DNA of 60,943 nt from Fidelibacterota bacterium (GTDB lineage: Bacteria > Pseudomonadota > Alphaproteobacteria > Rhodospirillales > Rhodospirillaceae). The position numbers were made by a program, and so were the translations under genes. Within the stretch, counting starts at the first letter, position 1, and the number at the start of each line of letters is the position of its first letter. The notes beneath the pieces are model-generated. The model was not told the DNA's origin and made no database searches. It was given only the letters and a program-made list of their open reading frames with translations. The stretch is from positions 1 through 60,943 of the forward strand of contig CANJRX010000013.1 in the NCBI GenBank assembly GCA_947476895.1. The letters are read 5' to 3'. Shown here one piece after another: positions 26,075-37,030 of this stretch.

Positions 26075-27163
26075 TTAAAGTTTGAGCGCATCGCGCCGCA
26101 CACCCGTGGCGATCAGGTTCAGGGCGGCCTCAAGGCGTGCTCTCAGTCCGTCAATATCAACACGGAAATTTGCGAGCTCGTTGTCGCCCGACAAGTTCTC
26201 GCGTTGAAATTCTGCGTTTTCTTCGGGTTCACATTCGATCCATTTATACACTTGTCTCAAGTGTGTTGCTGCGGCTTGTCCGCCCCAGATGCCACTGACA
26301 CCCCTGGGCGCGAGCAGAATGACGATGCAATGGCTGGGCGCAAATTGCGTGACGCAGGTGCCGGCGCCGGCTGCAGCAATCACGATTTCAGCGCCGCTCA
26401 TCATTTCTACCTGCTCGCGCGCGGTCATCTGGTCCATGGCTGGGAATTCGAAGCCGTAGGCGGCGAGGAGTTGCTTTACCTCACCCTCGTTGGAAATCTT
26501 GCGCCAGATTGCCGCGCCGCGTCCGAGATAGATGCGCCGCCGCGCCGCCAACTGCGGGCCGCCCACAGCGTTCCATAACCGCGCACGCAGCCAATAAAGG
26601 CCTTCGCCCCACATGTGATAGGGGCCTTCGGAACTGCGGTAGTGGCAGGCAGAGGAAACCCAGACTTTACGGTAGGCCGGCGTTTCTGTTGTAGGAATGC
26701 GGATGAGTCTGTGTTCGGGAATTCCCAACAGCTCCAGAAACCCGAGCCAGCGCTTCGGAATAAAATCGTAAACCACCACAGGCAATTTCTGCAGCAATCC
26801 ACAGGCATCGAAGATGGCCAGGCGGTTCAAATATTCGAAGATGAAGTGGCCGAAGTTTATACCGCCGGGGAGAAGGTGGCTCGGACCCTCGGGCGTTATT
26901 TCGACGCCCATGCCGCCCAGAAAGATGCACTCGTCTTCGATGTACTTCGTGAAGAGCGTGTGACGCCGTGCCTCGATGAACGCGTCGGCGCATGCGCTAA
27001 AGAGGAAATGCTGATAGTTCTGATAGGACTGGCATTGAAAAACATACGCCCCCGTTTTCGCGTAGACAAACGAGCGTCCGAAAATGTGAACGTCCTGCAG
27101 CAGTCCGCAGTAAATGTAGGGTGAGCGGATGTCCCAGATGTCATAGGACGCCAGCGACCGCAT
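26075..27163 (-). CDS. Glycosyltransferase family 61 protein, 5' end probably frameshifted
   Basis: A 362-residue protein with the GT61 (DUF563) C-terminal region: RRRIYLGRG, EMMSGAEIVIAAAGAGTC and CIVILLAPRGVSGIWGG. Members transfer xylose or related sugars to glycans; bacterial ones sit in surface polysaccharide synthesis. ATG 27163 has no ribosome site. An overlapping frame (ATG 27281 to a stop at 27141) shows GC-rich third positions and plausible protein sequence (TPYHELCFDEAYKQHFTHRY), so the natural protein is likely about 40 residues longer and a one-base indel lies near 27141-27165. Confidence 0.75.
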   Translation of the reverse strand: MRSLASYDIWDIRSPYIYCGLLQDVHIFGRSFVYAKTGAYVFQCQSYQNYQHFLFSACADAFIEARRHTLFTKYIEDECIFLGGMGVEITPEGPSHLLPGGINFGHFIFEYLNRLAIFDACGLLQKLPVVVYDFIPKRWLGFLELLGIPEHRLIRIPTTETPAYRKVWVSSACHYRSSEGPYHMWGEGLYWLRARLWNAVGGPQLAARRRIYLGRGAAIWRKISNEGEVKQLLAAYGFEFPAMDQMTAREQVEMMSGAEIVIAAAGAGTCVTQFAPSHCIVILLAPRGVSGIWGGQAAATHLRQVYKWIECEPEENAEFQRENLSGDNELANFRVDIDGLRARLEAALNLIATGVRRDALKL

Positions 27164-27512
27164 AACGATGGGTGAAATGCTGTTTATACGCCTCGTCGAA
27201 ACAAAGCTCGTGATAGGGCGTTTGGCTGGCCGCGCAGAGGCTTTGCACGGTCGCTATGGAGCGATCTTCAGAACCCGTCATGATGTACCCAAACCCCGGT
27301 CATAGGATCGATAGCCGACAAAGTGGAGCAAATGGAAGCGCGATGCCTACACCGGAAGCGTAAATAGCAACCTGCCCGCCTAAAAAATAGGCAGGCGGAA
27401 AAGCTGCACGTTTAGAAACCACGGAAAGTCTAGGTTTTTGACGTTGGCACGGGATATGCTTCTAATGGTTATGTAAGTCCTTAAGGAGAGCACGCGGGGG
27501 GCTTTCGACGAA
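27164..27512. other. Intergenic stretch before the ATP-grasp gene
   Basis: The left part (27164-27281) probably belongs to the displaced 5' end of the GT61 gene on the minus strand. The remainder holds no gene. A short GCCTGCC/GGCAGGC inverted repeat near 27370-27395 could be a weak terminator. AAGGAG (27483-27488) is the nearest ribosome-like site to the ATP-grasp gene but is 24 bases from its ATG. Confidence 0.4.
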
Positions 27513-28911
27513 ATGTACGCTGCTGATGGCAGCGTTCGCCCGCCCTACGCCGGGGTTGCCAAATGGCTGGCCGGTGTGAATCCAGAGCAGCTTGAGCGCA
27601 GGCGTCTGGAGGCGGAGCTGTTTTATCGCCGCGGCGGGGTAACCTTCGCCGTCTACGGTGACAATCAGGGCGAAGAACGGATCATTCCGTTCGACATCAT
27701 TCCGCGCATCCTCTCCAGCACCGAATGGACCAAGCTATCCAAAGGCCTTGAGCAGCGCGTCCGCGCGCTCAACATGTATCTTGCCGACATTTACGGCAAA
27801 CAGACCATCGTTAAAGCCGGCATCGTCCCGGAAGACCTCGTGTGGCGAAATCCCGCCTTTCGGCCAGAGATGGCCGGCGTTGCGGTGCCGCACGGCGTGT
27901 ATGTGCATATTGCCGGCATCGACATCGTGCGTATCGATAATGATGACTTTTACGTGCTGGAAGACAATGCGGCGCACGCCGTCGGGTGTGTCGTACATGC
28001 TCGGCGGCCGTGAAATCTGCTTCCGTCTCATGGCCGACCTTTACAGCGCGCACAAAGTCTTGCCGGTCGATAACTATCCGGACGAATTAGTGAGTACCTT
28101 GCGCTCGGTCGCGCCGCGCGGCACCAGCGACAACCCGACGGTAGAGATGCTCACGCCCGGCCAGTTTAATTCGGCTTACTACGAACATTCGTTCCTGGCC
28201 GACAAGATGGGCGTGGAACTGGTGGAAGGCCGCGACCTGTTCGTGCGCGACGCTTGCGTCTACAAGCGCACCACCGAAGGCCCCAAGAAAGTCGATGTGC
28301 TCTATCGCCGCGTCGACGACGACTTCATCGATCCCTTGGCGTTCCGTCCGGATTCCATGCTGGGCGTGCCGGGGTTGTTCGGCGCTTACGCCGCCGGCAA
28401 CGTCACGCTGGCAAACGCGGTCGGGACAGGCGCTGCCGACGACAAGGCCATCTACACTTACATGCCCGAGATTGTGAAGTTCTTCCTGAGCGAAGAGCCG
28501 ATCTTGAAAAACGTACACACCTGGCGCTGCCGTGATCCCAAAGAGTTGAGCTACGTACTCGATCATTTGCCCGAACTCGTGGTGAAGGAAGTGCACGGCT
28601 CTGGCGGTTACGGCATGCTGGTGGGGCCGCAATCGACCAAGCAAGAGATTGAAGATTTCCGCGCCCGCCTGAAAGCCAATCCCGAAACTTATATCGCGCA
28701 GCCGACGCTGGCCCTTTCCACGTGTCCGTCCTTCGTGCAAAGCGGCGTTGCACCGCGCCACGTGGACTTGCGGCCCTTTGTGCTCACCGGCGCCAACGGC
28801 ATGAAGATCATCCCAGGCGGTCTCACGCGCGTGGCGATGCGCGAAGGCTCGTTGGTGGTGAATTCCAGCCAAGGCGGCGGCACCAAAGATACCTGGGTGG
28901 TGGATCTGTAG
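27513..28911 (+). pseudogene. Circularly permuted ATP-grasp protein of the Anbu operon, one-base frameshift
   Basis: Two overlapping frames together encode a CP_ATPgrasp_2 protein of about 465 residues. The first runs to 28013 and is homologous up to FYVLEDNA. The second continues from RTPSGVSYMLGG to the stop at 28911, with VKEVHGSGGYGMLVGP, HVDLRPFVLTG and RVAMREGSLVVNSSQGGG. Removing one G from GCGGCG (about 27970-27972) restores a continuous VLEDNARTPSGVSYM. No slippery heptamer is seen, so this is a disabling mutation or a sequence error. Codons before ATG 27513 read AFDE in frame, so the true start may lie upstream. Family knowledge: a peptide-ligase-like enzyme linked to alpha-E, transglutaminase and Anbu proteins. 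Confidence 0.85.
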
Positions 28912-29850
28912 ATGTTAAGCAGGACCGCAGACAATTTATTCTGGCTGTCGCGCTATGTAGAGCGTGCGGACTACCTCGCGCGCATTCTGGAAACCACATC
29001 GCGCCTGTCGGTTTTGCCCACGGCCTACAGCGGCGAAGGCAACGAGTGGACCAGCGCCTTGGCCACCGCCGGCTGCCTCAACGCTTTCCTCGCGATTTAT
29101 GAAAAGCCAACGGCCGAGACCGTGACCGAGTTTCTGGCGTTCTCGGATAAAAATCCATCGTCGATCCGCCGCTGCCTTGAAACGGCGCGCTCCAACGCTC
29201 GCGCCGTGCGCACCGCGCTGACGCAAGAGATGTGGGAAGCCATCAATGGTGCGTGGCTGGACCTGCAGAAGATGGACGAGCGCGAAGTCTCCGGCTCAAA
29301 CATCACGCGGTTCACGGAATGGGTCAAAGATGTGTCGCTCCGCATCGACGGCTCGGGTTACCGCACCATGCTACGCAACGACGCCTATTGGTTTTCGCGC
29401 CTTGGGTTCTTCATTGAGCGCGCCGACAACACCGCGCGCATCTTGGACGTGAAGTACCACATCCTATTGCCTGAAAGCTCTGTGCTGGGCGGCGGTCTCG
29501 ACTATTCGCAGTGGACCGCGATCTTGCGATCTGTGAATGCGCTTACGGCCTATCGGTGGGTATACCGCGAAAGTTTAAAGCCCTGGCTGATTGCCGATCT
29601 GCTTATCTTGAATGAAGAGCTGCCGCGCTCGCTGGCGTCTTGCTACAAAAATATCGTCGAGTCTTTGGATTGTCTGGCGGGGGCCTACGGCCGTCAGGGT
29701 AAAGCCCAACGTCAGGCGCGCACCATTCATACCTCGCTTGAAAACAGCGTGATCGACCAGGTCTTCCAAACCGGTCTGCACGAATTCTTGACCAACTTCA
29801 TCGCCGACAACAACCGCGTCGGCGCGGCAATCATTGAACAGTACCTGTAG
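28912..29850 (+). CDS. Alpha-E domain protein
   Basis: A 312-residue, almost entirely helical protein starting MLSRTADNLFWLSRYVERAD, the typical opening of alpha-E proteins, with a second copy-like stretch NDAYWFSRLGFFIERADNTARILDVK. The family is known only from gene neighbourhoods with permuted ATP-grasp, transglutaminase and Anbu-type peptidases; its biochemical role is unproven. The gene begins immediately after the ATP-grasp stop codon and is followed by the transglutaminase after 11 bases. Confidence 0.9.
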   Translation: MLSRTADNLFWLSRYVERADYLARILETTSRLSVLPTAYSGEGNEWTSALATAGCLNAFLAIYEKPTAETVTEFLAFSDKNPSSIRRCLETARSNARAVRTALTQEMWEAINGAWLDLQKMDEREVSGSNITRFTEWVKDVSLRIDGSGYRTMLRNDAYWFSRLGFFIERADNTARILDVKYHILLPESSVLGGGLDYSQWTAILRSVNALTAYRWVYRESLKPWLIADLLILNEELPRSLASCYKNIVESLDCLAGAYGRQGKAQRQARTIHTSLENSVIDQVFQTGLHEFLTNFIADNNRVGAAIIEQYL

Positions 29851-29861
29851 AGCTGCGAGCC

Positions 29862-30710
29862 ATGCGTATTCGTCTTCAGCACCGCACGGCCTACATTTTC
29901 GATCACCCCGCGATTTCCATCATCCAGGTGCTGCGTCTTACGCCGCGCAATAGCCAAGGCCAGCATGTGCGCAACTGGCGCGTCGATCTGGATCAGGATG
30001 TGCAGATGCTGTCCAACGAAGATGCCTTCGGCAATATCGTGCACAACCTGTCTTTCTCGCGGCCTCTCGATGATCTCGCCGTGACGGTCCAGGGCGAAAT
30101 CGAAACCCACAACACCCATGGTATCGTGCGCGGGTCCAACGAGCGGTTCCCCGCCGGACTTTTTCTGCGCGAGACATCGCTGACCCAACCCGTCCCTGCT
30201 ATCCGTAAATTTGCCTATGACAAAGGCGGCAAGGGCGAAGTCTTGGATAAGTTGCATGGTCTGCTGGATGCGTTGCATGAGGAAATGGAACTGGATCCCA
30301 AGCCAACCGGCGCAGTGTTGACGGCAGGCATGGCGTTTTCGGGCGGCCGCGGCACGCCGAAAGACTTCGCGCATATTTTTATCACCGGCGCACGCAGCCT
30401 CGATATACCGGCGCGCTATGTGGCGGGTTATCTGCTCACAGGTGGTCAGGGCGACGGTGATCAAAGCGGCGGATGGCGGGCGGCGTCTCATGCCTGGGCC
30501 GAGGCCTATGTCGATAACCTCGGTTGGATCGGCTTCGACCCTGCCATTGGGGCAAGCCCAGAGGAATGCCATGTCCGGGTCAGCATGGCGCTCGACTATC
30601 TGGGGGCCGCACCCTTAAGGGGCACCTATCATGGGACTTCGGAAGAACGGCTGGATGTGGCCGTCTTGGCCGATCATGCCGACCACCCGGCCTTTCAGCA
30701 CCAACAATAA
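29862..30710 (+). CDS. Transglutaminase-like protein lacking the catalytic cysteine
   Basis: A 282-residue protein with an N-terminal Bact_transglu_N beta domain (about 1-90) and a transglutaminase core (about 110-230). The His and Asp of the triad are present (His210 in SHAWAEAY, Asp226 in GWIGFDPAIG). The position normally held by the nucleophile in G-V-C-Q-D-F-A-H is Pro166 here (GTPKDFAH), so a cysteine-based reaction is not possible. Third gene of the operon. It may be a non-catalytic binding subunit. There is no stop or frame break nearby, so a simple sequencing error would need several changes. Confidence 0.88.
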   Translation: MRIRLQHRTAYIFDHPAISIIQVLRLTPRNSQGQHVRNWRVDLDQDVQMLSNEDAFGNIVHNLSFSRPLDDLAVTVQGEIETHNTHGIVRGSNERFPAGLFLRETSLTQPVPAIRKFAYDKGGKGEVLDKLHGLLDALHEEMELDPKPTGAVLTAGMAFSGGRGTPKDFAHIFITGARSLDIPARYVAGYLLTGGQGDGDQSGGWRAASHAWAEAYVDNLGWIGFDPAIGASPEECHVRVSMALDYLGAAPLRGTYHGTSEERLDVAVLADHADHPAFQHQQ

Positions 30711-30792
30711 GCGGCGGCGAATTGTGACTTTCGCGGCAATGGGATATAAGCCCTTTTGTCGCCGATAACGGCGGACATGAGGGAAGAGCCGG

Positions 30793-31539
30793 ATGACCTA
30801 TTGCGTTGGATTGCTGCTGAAAGACGGACTTGTGATGATCTGCGACACGCGCACCAACGCGGGCGTAGATAACGTCGCGAGCTTCCGCAAGCTGCATATG
30901 GTCGAAGAGCCGGGCGAACGCGTCATTGCGTTGGCCAGCTCAGGCAATCTCTCCATCACGCAATCCATCGTCAGCCTGTTGATGGAAGGCGTACCCGATC
31001 CCGAAACCGACACGGTTGAAACGCTGGCGACCGTGCCGACCATGTTTAAGGCGGCGCAGCTTGTGGGTCGTGCCGTGCGCGAGATTTATCGCGTCGATGG
31101 TCCCAGCATGGAACAACACAACGCGCGTTTCGACGTGTCCCTGATTCTGGGCGGCCAAATCAAAGGCCGTCGCCTGCGTATGTTCATGATCTACGCCGCC
31201 GGCAACTTCATCGAAGCCACGCCCGATACGCCGTTCTTGCAAATCGGCGAACACAAATACGGCAAGCCGATTTTGGATCGCGCGGTCAAGTACAACACCG
31301 ATCTTTACGATGCGCTGAAAGTCGGCCTGATCTCGGTGGACTCCACCATGCGTTCAAACCTCGCCGTGGGCCTGCCGCTTGATCTGATGATCTTGCGACG
31401 TGATGCCATGCAGACCGAACTCACCTACCGCATCGAACAGGGCGAGCCCTACTTCGAAGATCTGCGCCAGCGCTGGTCAGAAGCCTTGCGCGCCACGCAT
31501 CAGGCCATTCCCAAACCGCCCTACGTCAAGAAGGCCTAG
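30793..31539 (+). CDS. Anbu proteasome-like peptidase (ancestral beta subunit)
   Basis: A 248-residue Ntn-hydrolase. After Met removal, Thr2 in MTYCVGLLLKDGLVMICDTR would be the nucleophile, with Asp18 and Lys33 (FRKLH) at the expected catalytic positions. GNLSITQSIVSLL and SNLAVGLPLDLMILRRD are typical Anbu segments. Anbu forms an open-ring or helical assembly of proteasome fold in known structures. It ends the four-gene operon with ATP-grasp, alpha-E and transglutaminase. GAGGGA precedes the ATG. Confidence 0.92.
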   Translation: MTYCVGLLLKDGLVMICDTRTNAGVDNVASFRKLHMVEEPGERVIALASSGNLSITQSIVSLLMEGVPDPETDTVETLATVPTMFKAAQLVGRAVREIYRVDGPSMEQHNARFDVSLILGGQIKGRRLRMFMIYAAGNFIEATPDTPFLQIGEHKYGKPILDRAVKYNTDLYDALKVGLISVDSTMRSNLAVGLPLDLMILRRDAMQTELTYRIEQGEPYFEDLRQRWSEALRATHQAIPKPPYVKKA

Positions 31540-31545
31540 GGCTTC

Positions 31546-32379
31546 ATGGGCGGCCCCACCCAGGCCCATTCCTACGCCGACAAGGCGCGGCTTCCGGTCA
31601 AGACTTCGTCCAACCCGCCCGCCGTGATTCTGGTCGAGCCGCAGCTGGGCGAGAACATCGGCACTACTGCGCGCGCCATGATGAACTGTGGCCTGAGCGA
31701 TTTGCGCCTGGTTGATCCCAAAGAAGACTGGCTGAGCGAGAAGGCCGTCGGTGCATCATCGGGTGCGGCCGAGATTTTGCAAAAAGCTCGGCGCTTTGCG
31801 ACCACCGAAGCCGCGATCGAAGACCTTGAAACGGTTTACGCCACCACCGCCCGCCGCCGCGAGATGACGAAGGCTGTCATGACCGCCCGCGCCGCAGCTG
31901 GCGACATGCGCGCGCGGAGCCTTGCCGGTCAGCGCATCGGCCTATTGTTCGGCCGCGAGCGGATAGGGCTCACCAACCACGAACTCGGCCTTGCCAATGT
32001 GCTGGTCGAAATTCCCATGAACCCAGAGCATTCCTCGCTCAATCTTGCCCAAGCCGTGCTGGTGGTGGGCTACGAGTGGTTCCAGGCGGGCTACGACGGC
32101 CCCGATGCGATCATGGCCTTCAACAAAACCACGCCGGTGACCAAGGAGCTGCTGCAGGAATTGTTCGACCATCTGGAGCAGGAGCTCGATCTGTGCGGCT
32201 TTCTGCGCCACGACGAGAAGCGCCCCAGCATGATTGTGAACATCCGCAATATGCTCCAGCGGGCCGAACTGACCGTCCAGGAAGTGCGCACTTTGCATGG
32301 AATCATCAAGGAACTGCGCTATGGCCGGCGTGACGACCGCCCCAAACGCCAGCCGGGGTACAAAGTCGACAAAGACTAA
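31546..32379 (+). CDS. trmJ: tRNA (cytidine/uridine-2'-O-)-methyltransferase TrmJ
   Basis: A 277-residue SPOUT methyltransferase: N-terminal VILVEPQLGENIGTTARAMMNCG, then FGRERIGLTNHEL and the knot segment IPMNPEHSSLNLAQAV. TrmJ methylates the 2'-hydroxyl of nucleotide 32 in the anticodon loop of several tRNAs using SAM. The roughly 25-residue leader before the domain is variable. It follows the Anbu gene by 6 bases but is a housekeeping gene, so linkage is probably positional. Confidence 0.9.
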   Translation: MGGPTQAHSYADKARLPVKTSSNPPAVILVEPQLGENIGTTARAMMNCGLSDLRLVDPKEDWLSEKAVGASSGAAEILQKARRFATTEAAIEDLETVYATTARRREMTKAVMTARAAAGDMRARSLAGQRIGLLFGRERIGLTNHELGLANVLVEIPMNPEHSSLNLAQAVLVVGYEWFQAGYDGPDAIMAFNKTTPVTKELLQELFDHLEQELDLCGFLRHDEKRPSMIVNIRNMLQRAELTVQEVRTLHGIIKELRYGRRDDRPKRQPGYKVDKD

Positions 32380-32429
32380 GTATCTGATTTGAATACAGTT
32401 TTAGGCTATTTTGGCGGCATTTTGGCTGG

Positions 32430-32457
32430 TTGACTTCGCGGGCCCCAACCCTATGAT
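32430..32457 (+). promoter_or_regulatory. Putative sigma-70 promoter of rpsD
   Basis: TTGACT (32430-32435), a 16-base spacer and TATGAT (32452-32457) lie 120 bases before rpsD. The remaining leader, GC-rich and able to form hairpins around 32505-32550, could carry the binding site for S4 autoregulation; I see no conserved pseudoknot that I can name. Confidence 0.55.
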
Positions 32458-32577
32458 GCGCCGGCTTATTTCCGGGAACGTATGTTGCGGCACCGACTCC
32501 CTTGAGGAGCGGGCTTCCTCATCGCCCCGCGGATCTTCCGCGACGGCCTACCGGGACAAAAAACATAGGAACGAACC

Positions 32578-33192
32578 ATGACTAAACGTACTGAGTCTAA
32601 GTACAAGATCGACCGCCGTCTCCAGGTCAACCTCTGGGGCCGTGCCAAATCTCCCATCAACAAGCGCGAATACGGTCCCGGCCAGCACGGCCAGCGCCGC
32701 AAGAAGCCGTCCGATTACGGCGTGCAGTTGATGGCCAAGCAGAAACTCAAAGGCTACTACGGCAACATCTCCGAGCGTCAGTTCCGCAAGTACTACGCCG
32801 AAGCGCTGCGCCGCAAAGGCGACAACAGCGAAAACCTGGTGGGCATCTTGGAAAGCCGCCTGGACGCGATCGTCTATCGCATGAAATTCGTGCCGACCGT
32901 GTTCGCCGCGCGCCAGTTCGTCAGCCATGGTCACCTGACCGTGAACGGCAAGCGCGTGACCATTCCGTCGTACATGGTGCAAGTCGGCGACGTGATCGCC
33001 GTACGCTCCAAGTCCAAGGACATGGCGAACCTGAAGGAAGCCACTGAATCCGCCGAACGCGATGTGCCCGACTATATCGAAGTCGATCACTCGAAGTTCA
33101 CGGGCTCGCTGAAGCGCGTCCCGGGCCTCAAAGACATTCCGTACCCGGTGTCGATGGAACCGAACCTCGTGATCGAGTTCTACTCGCGCTAA
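32578..33192 (+). CDS. rpsD: 30S ribosomal protein S4
   Basis: The 204-residue protein begins [20 protein letters not shown] and has the S4 RNA-binding domain with [28 protein letters not shown]. It is a primary 16S rRNA-binding protein. The gene is monocistronic, with its own promoter and a strong terminator at 33217-33247, which is the usual alphaproteobacterial arrangement. Confidence 0.98.
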   Translation: MTKRTESKYKIDRRLQVNLWGRAKSPINKREYGPGQHGQRRKKPSDYGVQLMAKQKLKGYYGNISERQFRKYYAEALRRKGDNSENLVGILESRLDAIVYRMKFVPTVFAARQFVSHGHLTVNGKRVTIPSYMVQVGDVIAVRSKSKDMANLKEATESAERDVPDYIEVDHSKFTGSLKRVPGLKDIPYPVSMEPNLVIEFYSR

Positions 33193-33216
33193 TCAGCGCC
33201 GATGTATCGAGACCAG

Positions 33217-33247
33217 AACGGGGCTTCCGCAAGGAGGCCCCGTTTTT
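33217..33247 (+). terminator. Rho-independent terminator of rpsD
   Basis: AACGGGGCTTCC pairs with GGAGGCCCCGTT (one G-U pair) across a short GCAA-type loop, followed by a run of T. It lies 25 bases after the rpsD stop. On the minus strand no U-tract follows, so it serves rpsD only. Confidence 0.85.
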
Positions 33248-33270
33248 CTTTGTGCTGTGAACTGTCGGAT

Positions 33271-34143
33271 TCAGCGTCGGGGTGTTGACTCGACAGCAAG
33301 CGTATCTGCCAGACGCCTTTGCATAACGCCGACATAACGCGTGCAAGCATTGTGATCGACGAGGCCGTCTGCGTCGCCCTGATCTCGGCGCTGCAGGCGC
33401 CCCCAAAGCTCGCTGAATTCGGGATGCGCTGAGACAAGAATGTTGCAAGGCAGCGCCGTAAAGCGCGTAAAGCTACGTTCAAAACTCTGCACAACGTCGG
33501 GATGGTCCGAAAAACGATAACCATCAGCTCCAGCTGCAAACAGACTGTCGGCATAAACCATATGCAAACAGCGCGCGCTTTCGCATGAATCCCAGGTCCA
33601 AGTCGTGCCGCCCGCCGTGTGGCCCGGCGTGAAATGGGCTGTGAGAGCGAGGGGGCCTAGGTGCAGCATTTCACCATCAGCCACGGTGCTGACATTCCCG
33701 ACAGGCGCGATATTCGCCACGGTTCCAAACTGCGGATCGTCTTCGCCCACGCCGCCGGTTTTCATGACGGTGGCGGTGGATGCGCTGACTTTCACGGCAG
33801 CACCCGTCAGGCGCTGCAATTCGGCGATACCGCCAGCGTGATCAAAATGGACGTGTGAATTGAGGATCAGTTTTACGTCTTCAAGACGAAAGCCTAATTC
33901 GCGGATGTGGGCTGCGATCTGCGCGGCAGACTCAGGTAGCGCGCCGTCAATCAGAACATGACCACTCTCGGAGGTGATAAGGATGGCGCTAAGGCCGTGG
34001 GGACCCACGTAGTAGGTGTTCCCAAAAATCCGGAAAGGCTTCTGCGGCGTATTCCAAACTTTGCAGTTGTCGCAGGACGTATCCGCGGCCGCGGCGGTCC
34101 CCGTCAGCATCAAAGCCAGAACGAGGAGTACGCCGCGCCGCAT
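33271..34143 (-). CDS. Subclass B3-type metallo-beta-lactamase fold protein, exported
   Basis: A 290-residue protein with signal peptide (about 1-20). The zinc ligands of subclass B3 are all visible: His97, His99, Asp101 and His102 in SHVHFDHAGG, His175 in TPGHTAGGTTW and His240 in LVSAHPEFSE. Extra Cys residues (24/27, 187/192, 233) may form disulfides. B3 enzymes hydrolyse carbapenems and other beta-lactams in the periplasm, but many environmental homologues have weak activity. It follows grxD by 18 bases on the same strand, so it may be read through from the pur-bolA-grxD transcript. Confidence 0.88.
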   Translation of the reverse strand: MRRGVLLVLALMLTGTAAAADTSCDNCKVWNTPQKPFRIFGNTYYVGPHGLSAILITSESGHVLIDGALPESAAQIAAHIRELGFRLEDVKLILNSHVHFDHAGGIAELQRLTGAAVKVSASTATVMKTGGVGEDDPQFGTVANIAPVGNVSTVADGEMLHLGPLALTAHFTPGHTAGGTTWTWDSCESARCLHMVYADSLFAAGADGYRFSDHPDVVQSFERSFTRFTALPCNILVSAHPEFSELWGRLQRRDQGDADGLVDHNACTRYVGVMQRRLADTLAVESTPRR

Positions 34144-34161
34144 AAGACGAAAGCTTTCGCT

Positions 34162-34494
34162 TTAGGCTGTCGCGACTTGCTTTTCCGTGAATAGGGTCTG
34201 CAGCTCGCCGGCCTGGGCCATTTCGCGCACTATGTCGCAGCCGCCGATGAATTCACCCTTCACATACAGCTGGGGGATCGTCGGCCAGTTGGAGAAGTCT
34301 TTAATGCCTTGGCGCACGTCGCCGTCGGCCAGAACATTGATGCCTTTGAACTTCACATTCAGATGGGTGAGCACCTGCACGACGGCGGCGGAGAAGCCGC
34401 ACATGGGGGCGACGGGGGTGCCTTTCATGAAAAGCACCACATCGTTCTCGGCGATGTCTTTTTTGATCTGCTCGATAGCCGGAGTGTCGGTCAT
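34162..34494 (-). CDS. grxD: Grx4-type monothiol glutaredoxin
   Basis: A 110-residue protein with the CGFS motif (Cys32, in MCGFSAAVVQ) and glutathione-binding WPTIPQLYVKGEFIGGCD. CGFS glutaredoxins bind a [2Fe-2S] cluster with glutathione and work with BolA in Fe-S trafficking. The bolA gene lies 95 bases upstream on the same strand, which supports this partnership. Confidence 0.95.
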   Translation of the reverse strand: MTDTPAIEQIKKDIAENDVVLFMKGTPVAPMCGFSAAVVQVLTHLNVKFKGINVLADGDVRQGIKDFSNWPTIPQLYVKGEFIGGCDIVREMAQAGELQTLFTEKQVATA

Positions 34495-34589
34495 GGATAT
34501 CCTCGGTGATGGATAAAAGTGATGAGCGGAATATAGGCCGATGGGCCTAAATCACAAGACCGGGCCAGCCCAATAATAATATTAGGGGC

Positions 34590-34820
34590 TTAGCTGGCCG
34601 CCGTGGTCAGGGCCAGGGCGTGCAGTTCGCCGCCCATTTTGCCCTTCAGGGCCGCATAAACCATCTGATGCTGCTGCACGCGGGATTTGCCCGTGAAGGC
34701 AGACGTGATCACCGTCGCGGCATAGTGATCACCGTCGCCGGCCAGATCTTCAATCGAGACCTTGGCGTCGGGGAAAGCTTGCTTGATCAGGTTCTCGATA
34801 TCGCCTGCGGCCATTGCCAT
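34590..34820 (-). CDS. bolA: BolA-family protein
   Basis: A 76-residue BolA-fold protein starting MAMAAGDIENLIKQAFPDAK, with the C-terminal motif HQMVYAALKGKMGGELHALAL containing a conserved His. BolA proteins form heterodimers with CGFS glutaredoxins around a [2Fe-2S] cluster. It sits between purL (12 bases upstream) and grxD and is probably part of the same transcript. Confidence 0.92.
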   Translation of the reverse strand: MAMAAGDIENLIKQAFPDAKVSIEDLAGDGDHYAATVITSAFTGKSRVQQHQMVYAALKGKMGGELHALALTTAAS

Positions 34821-34831
34821 CGCAAATCTCC

Positions 34832-37026
<2,195 letters not shown>

Positions 37027-37030
<4 letters not shown>

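Noticed and set aside
27960-28020. Programmed ribosomal frameshift in the ATP-grasp gene
   Set aside because: No slippery heptamer or downstream pseudoknot is visible; a one-base indel explains the break more simply.
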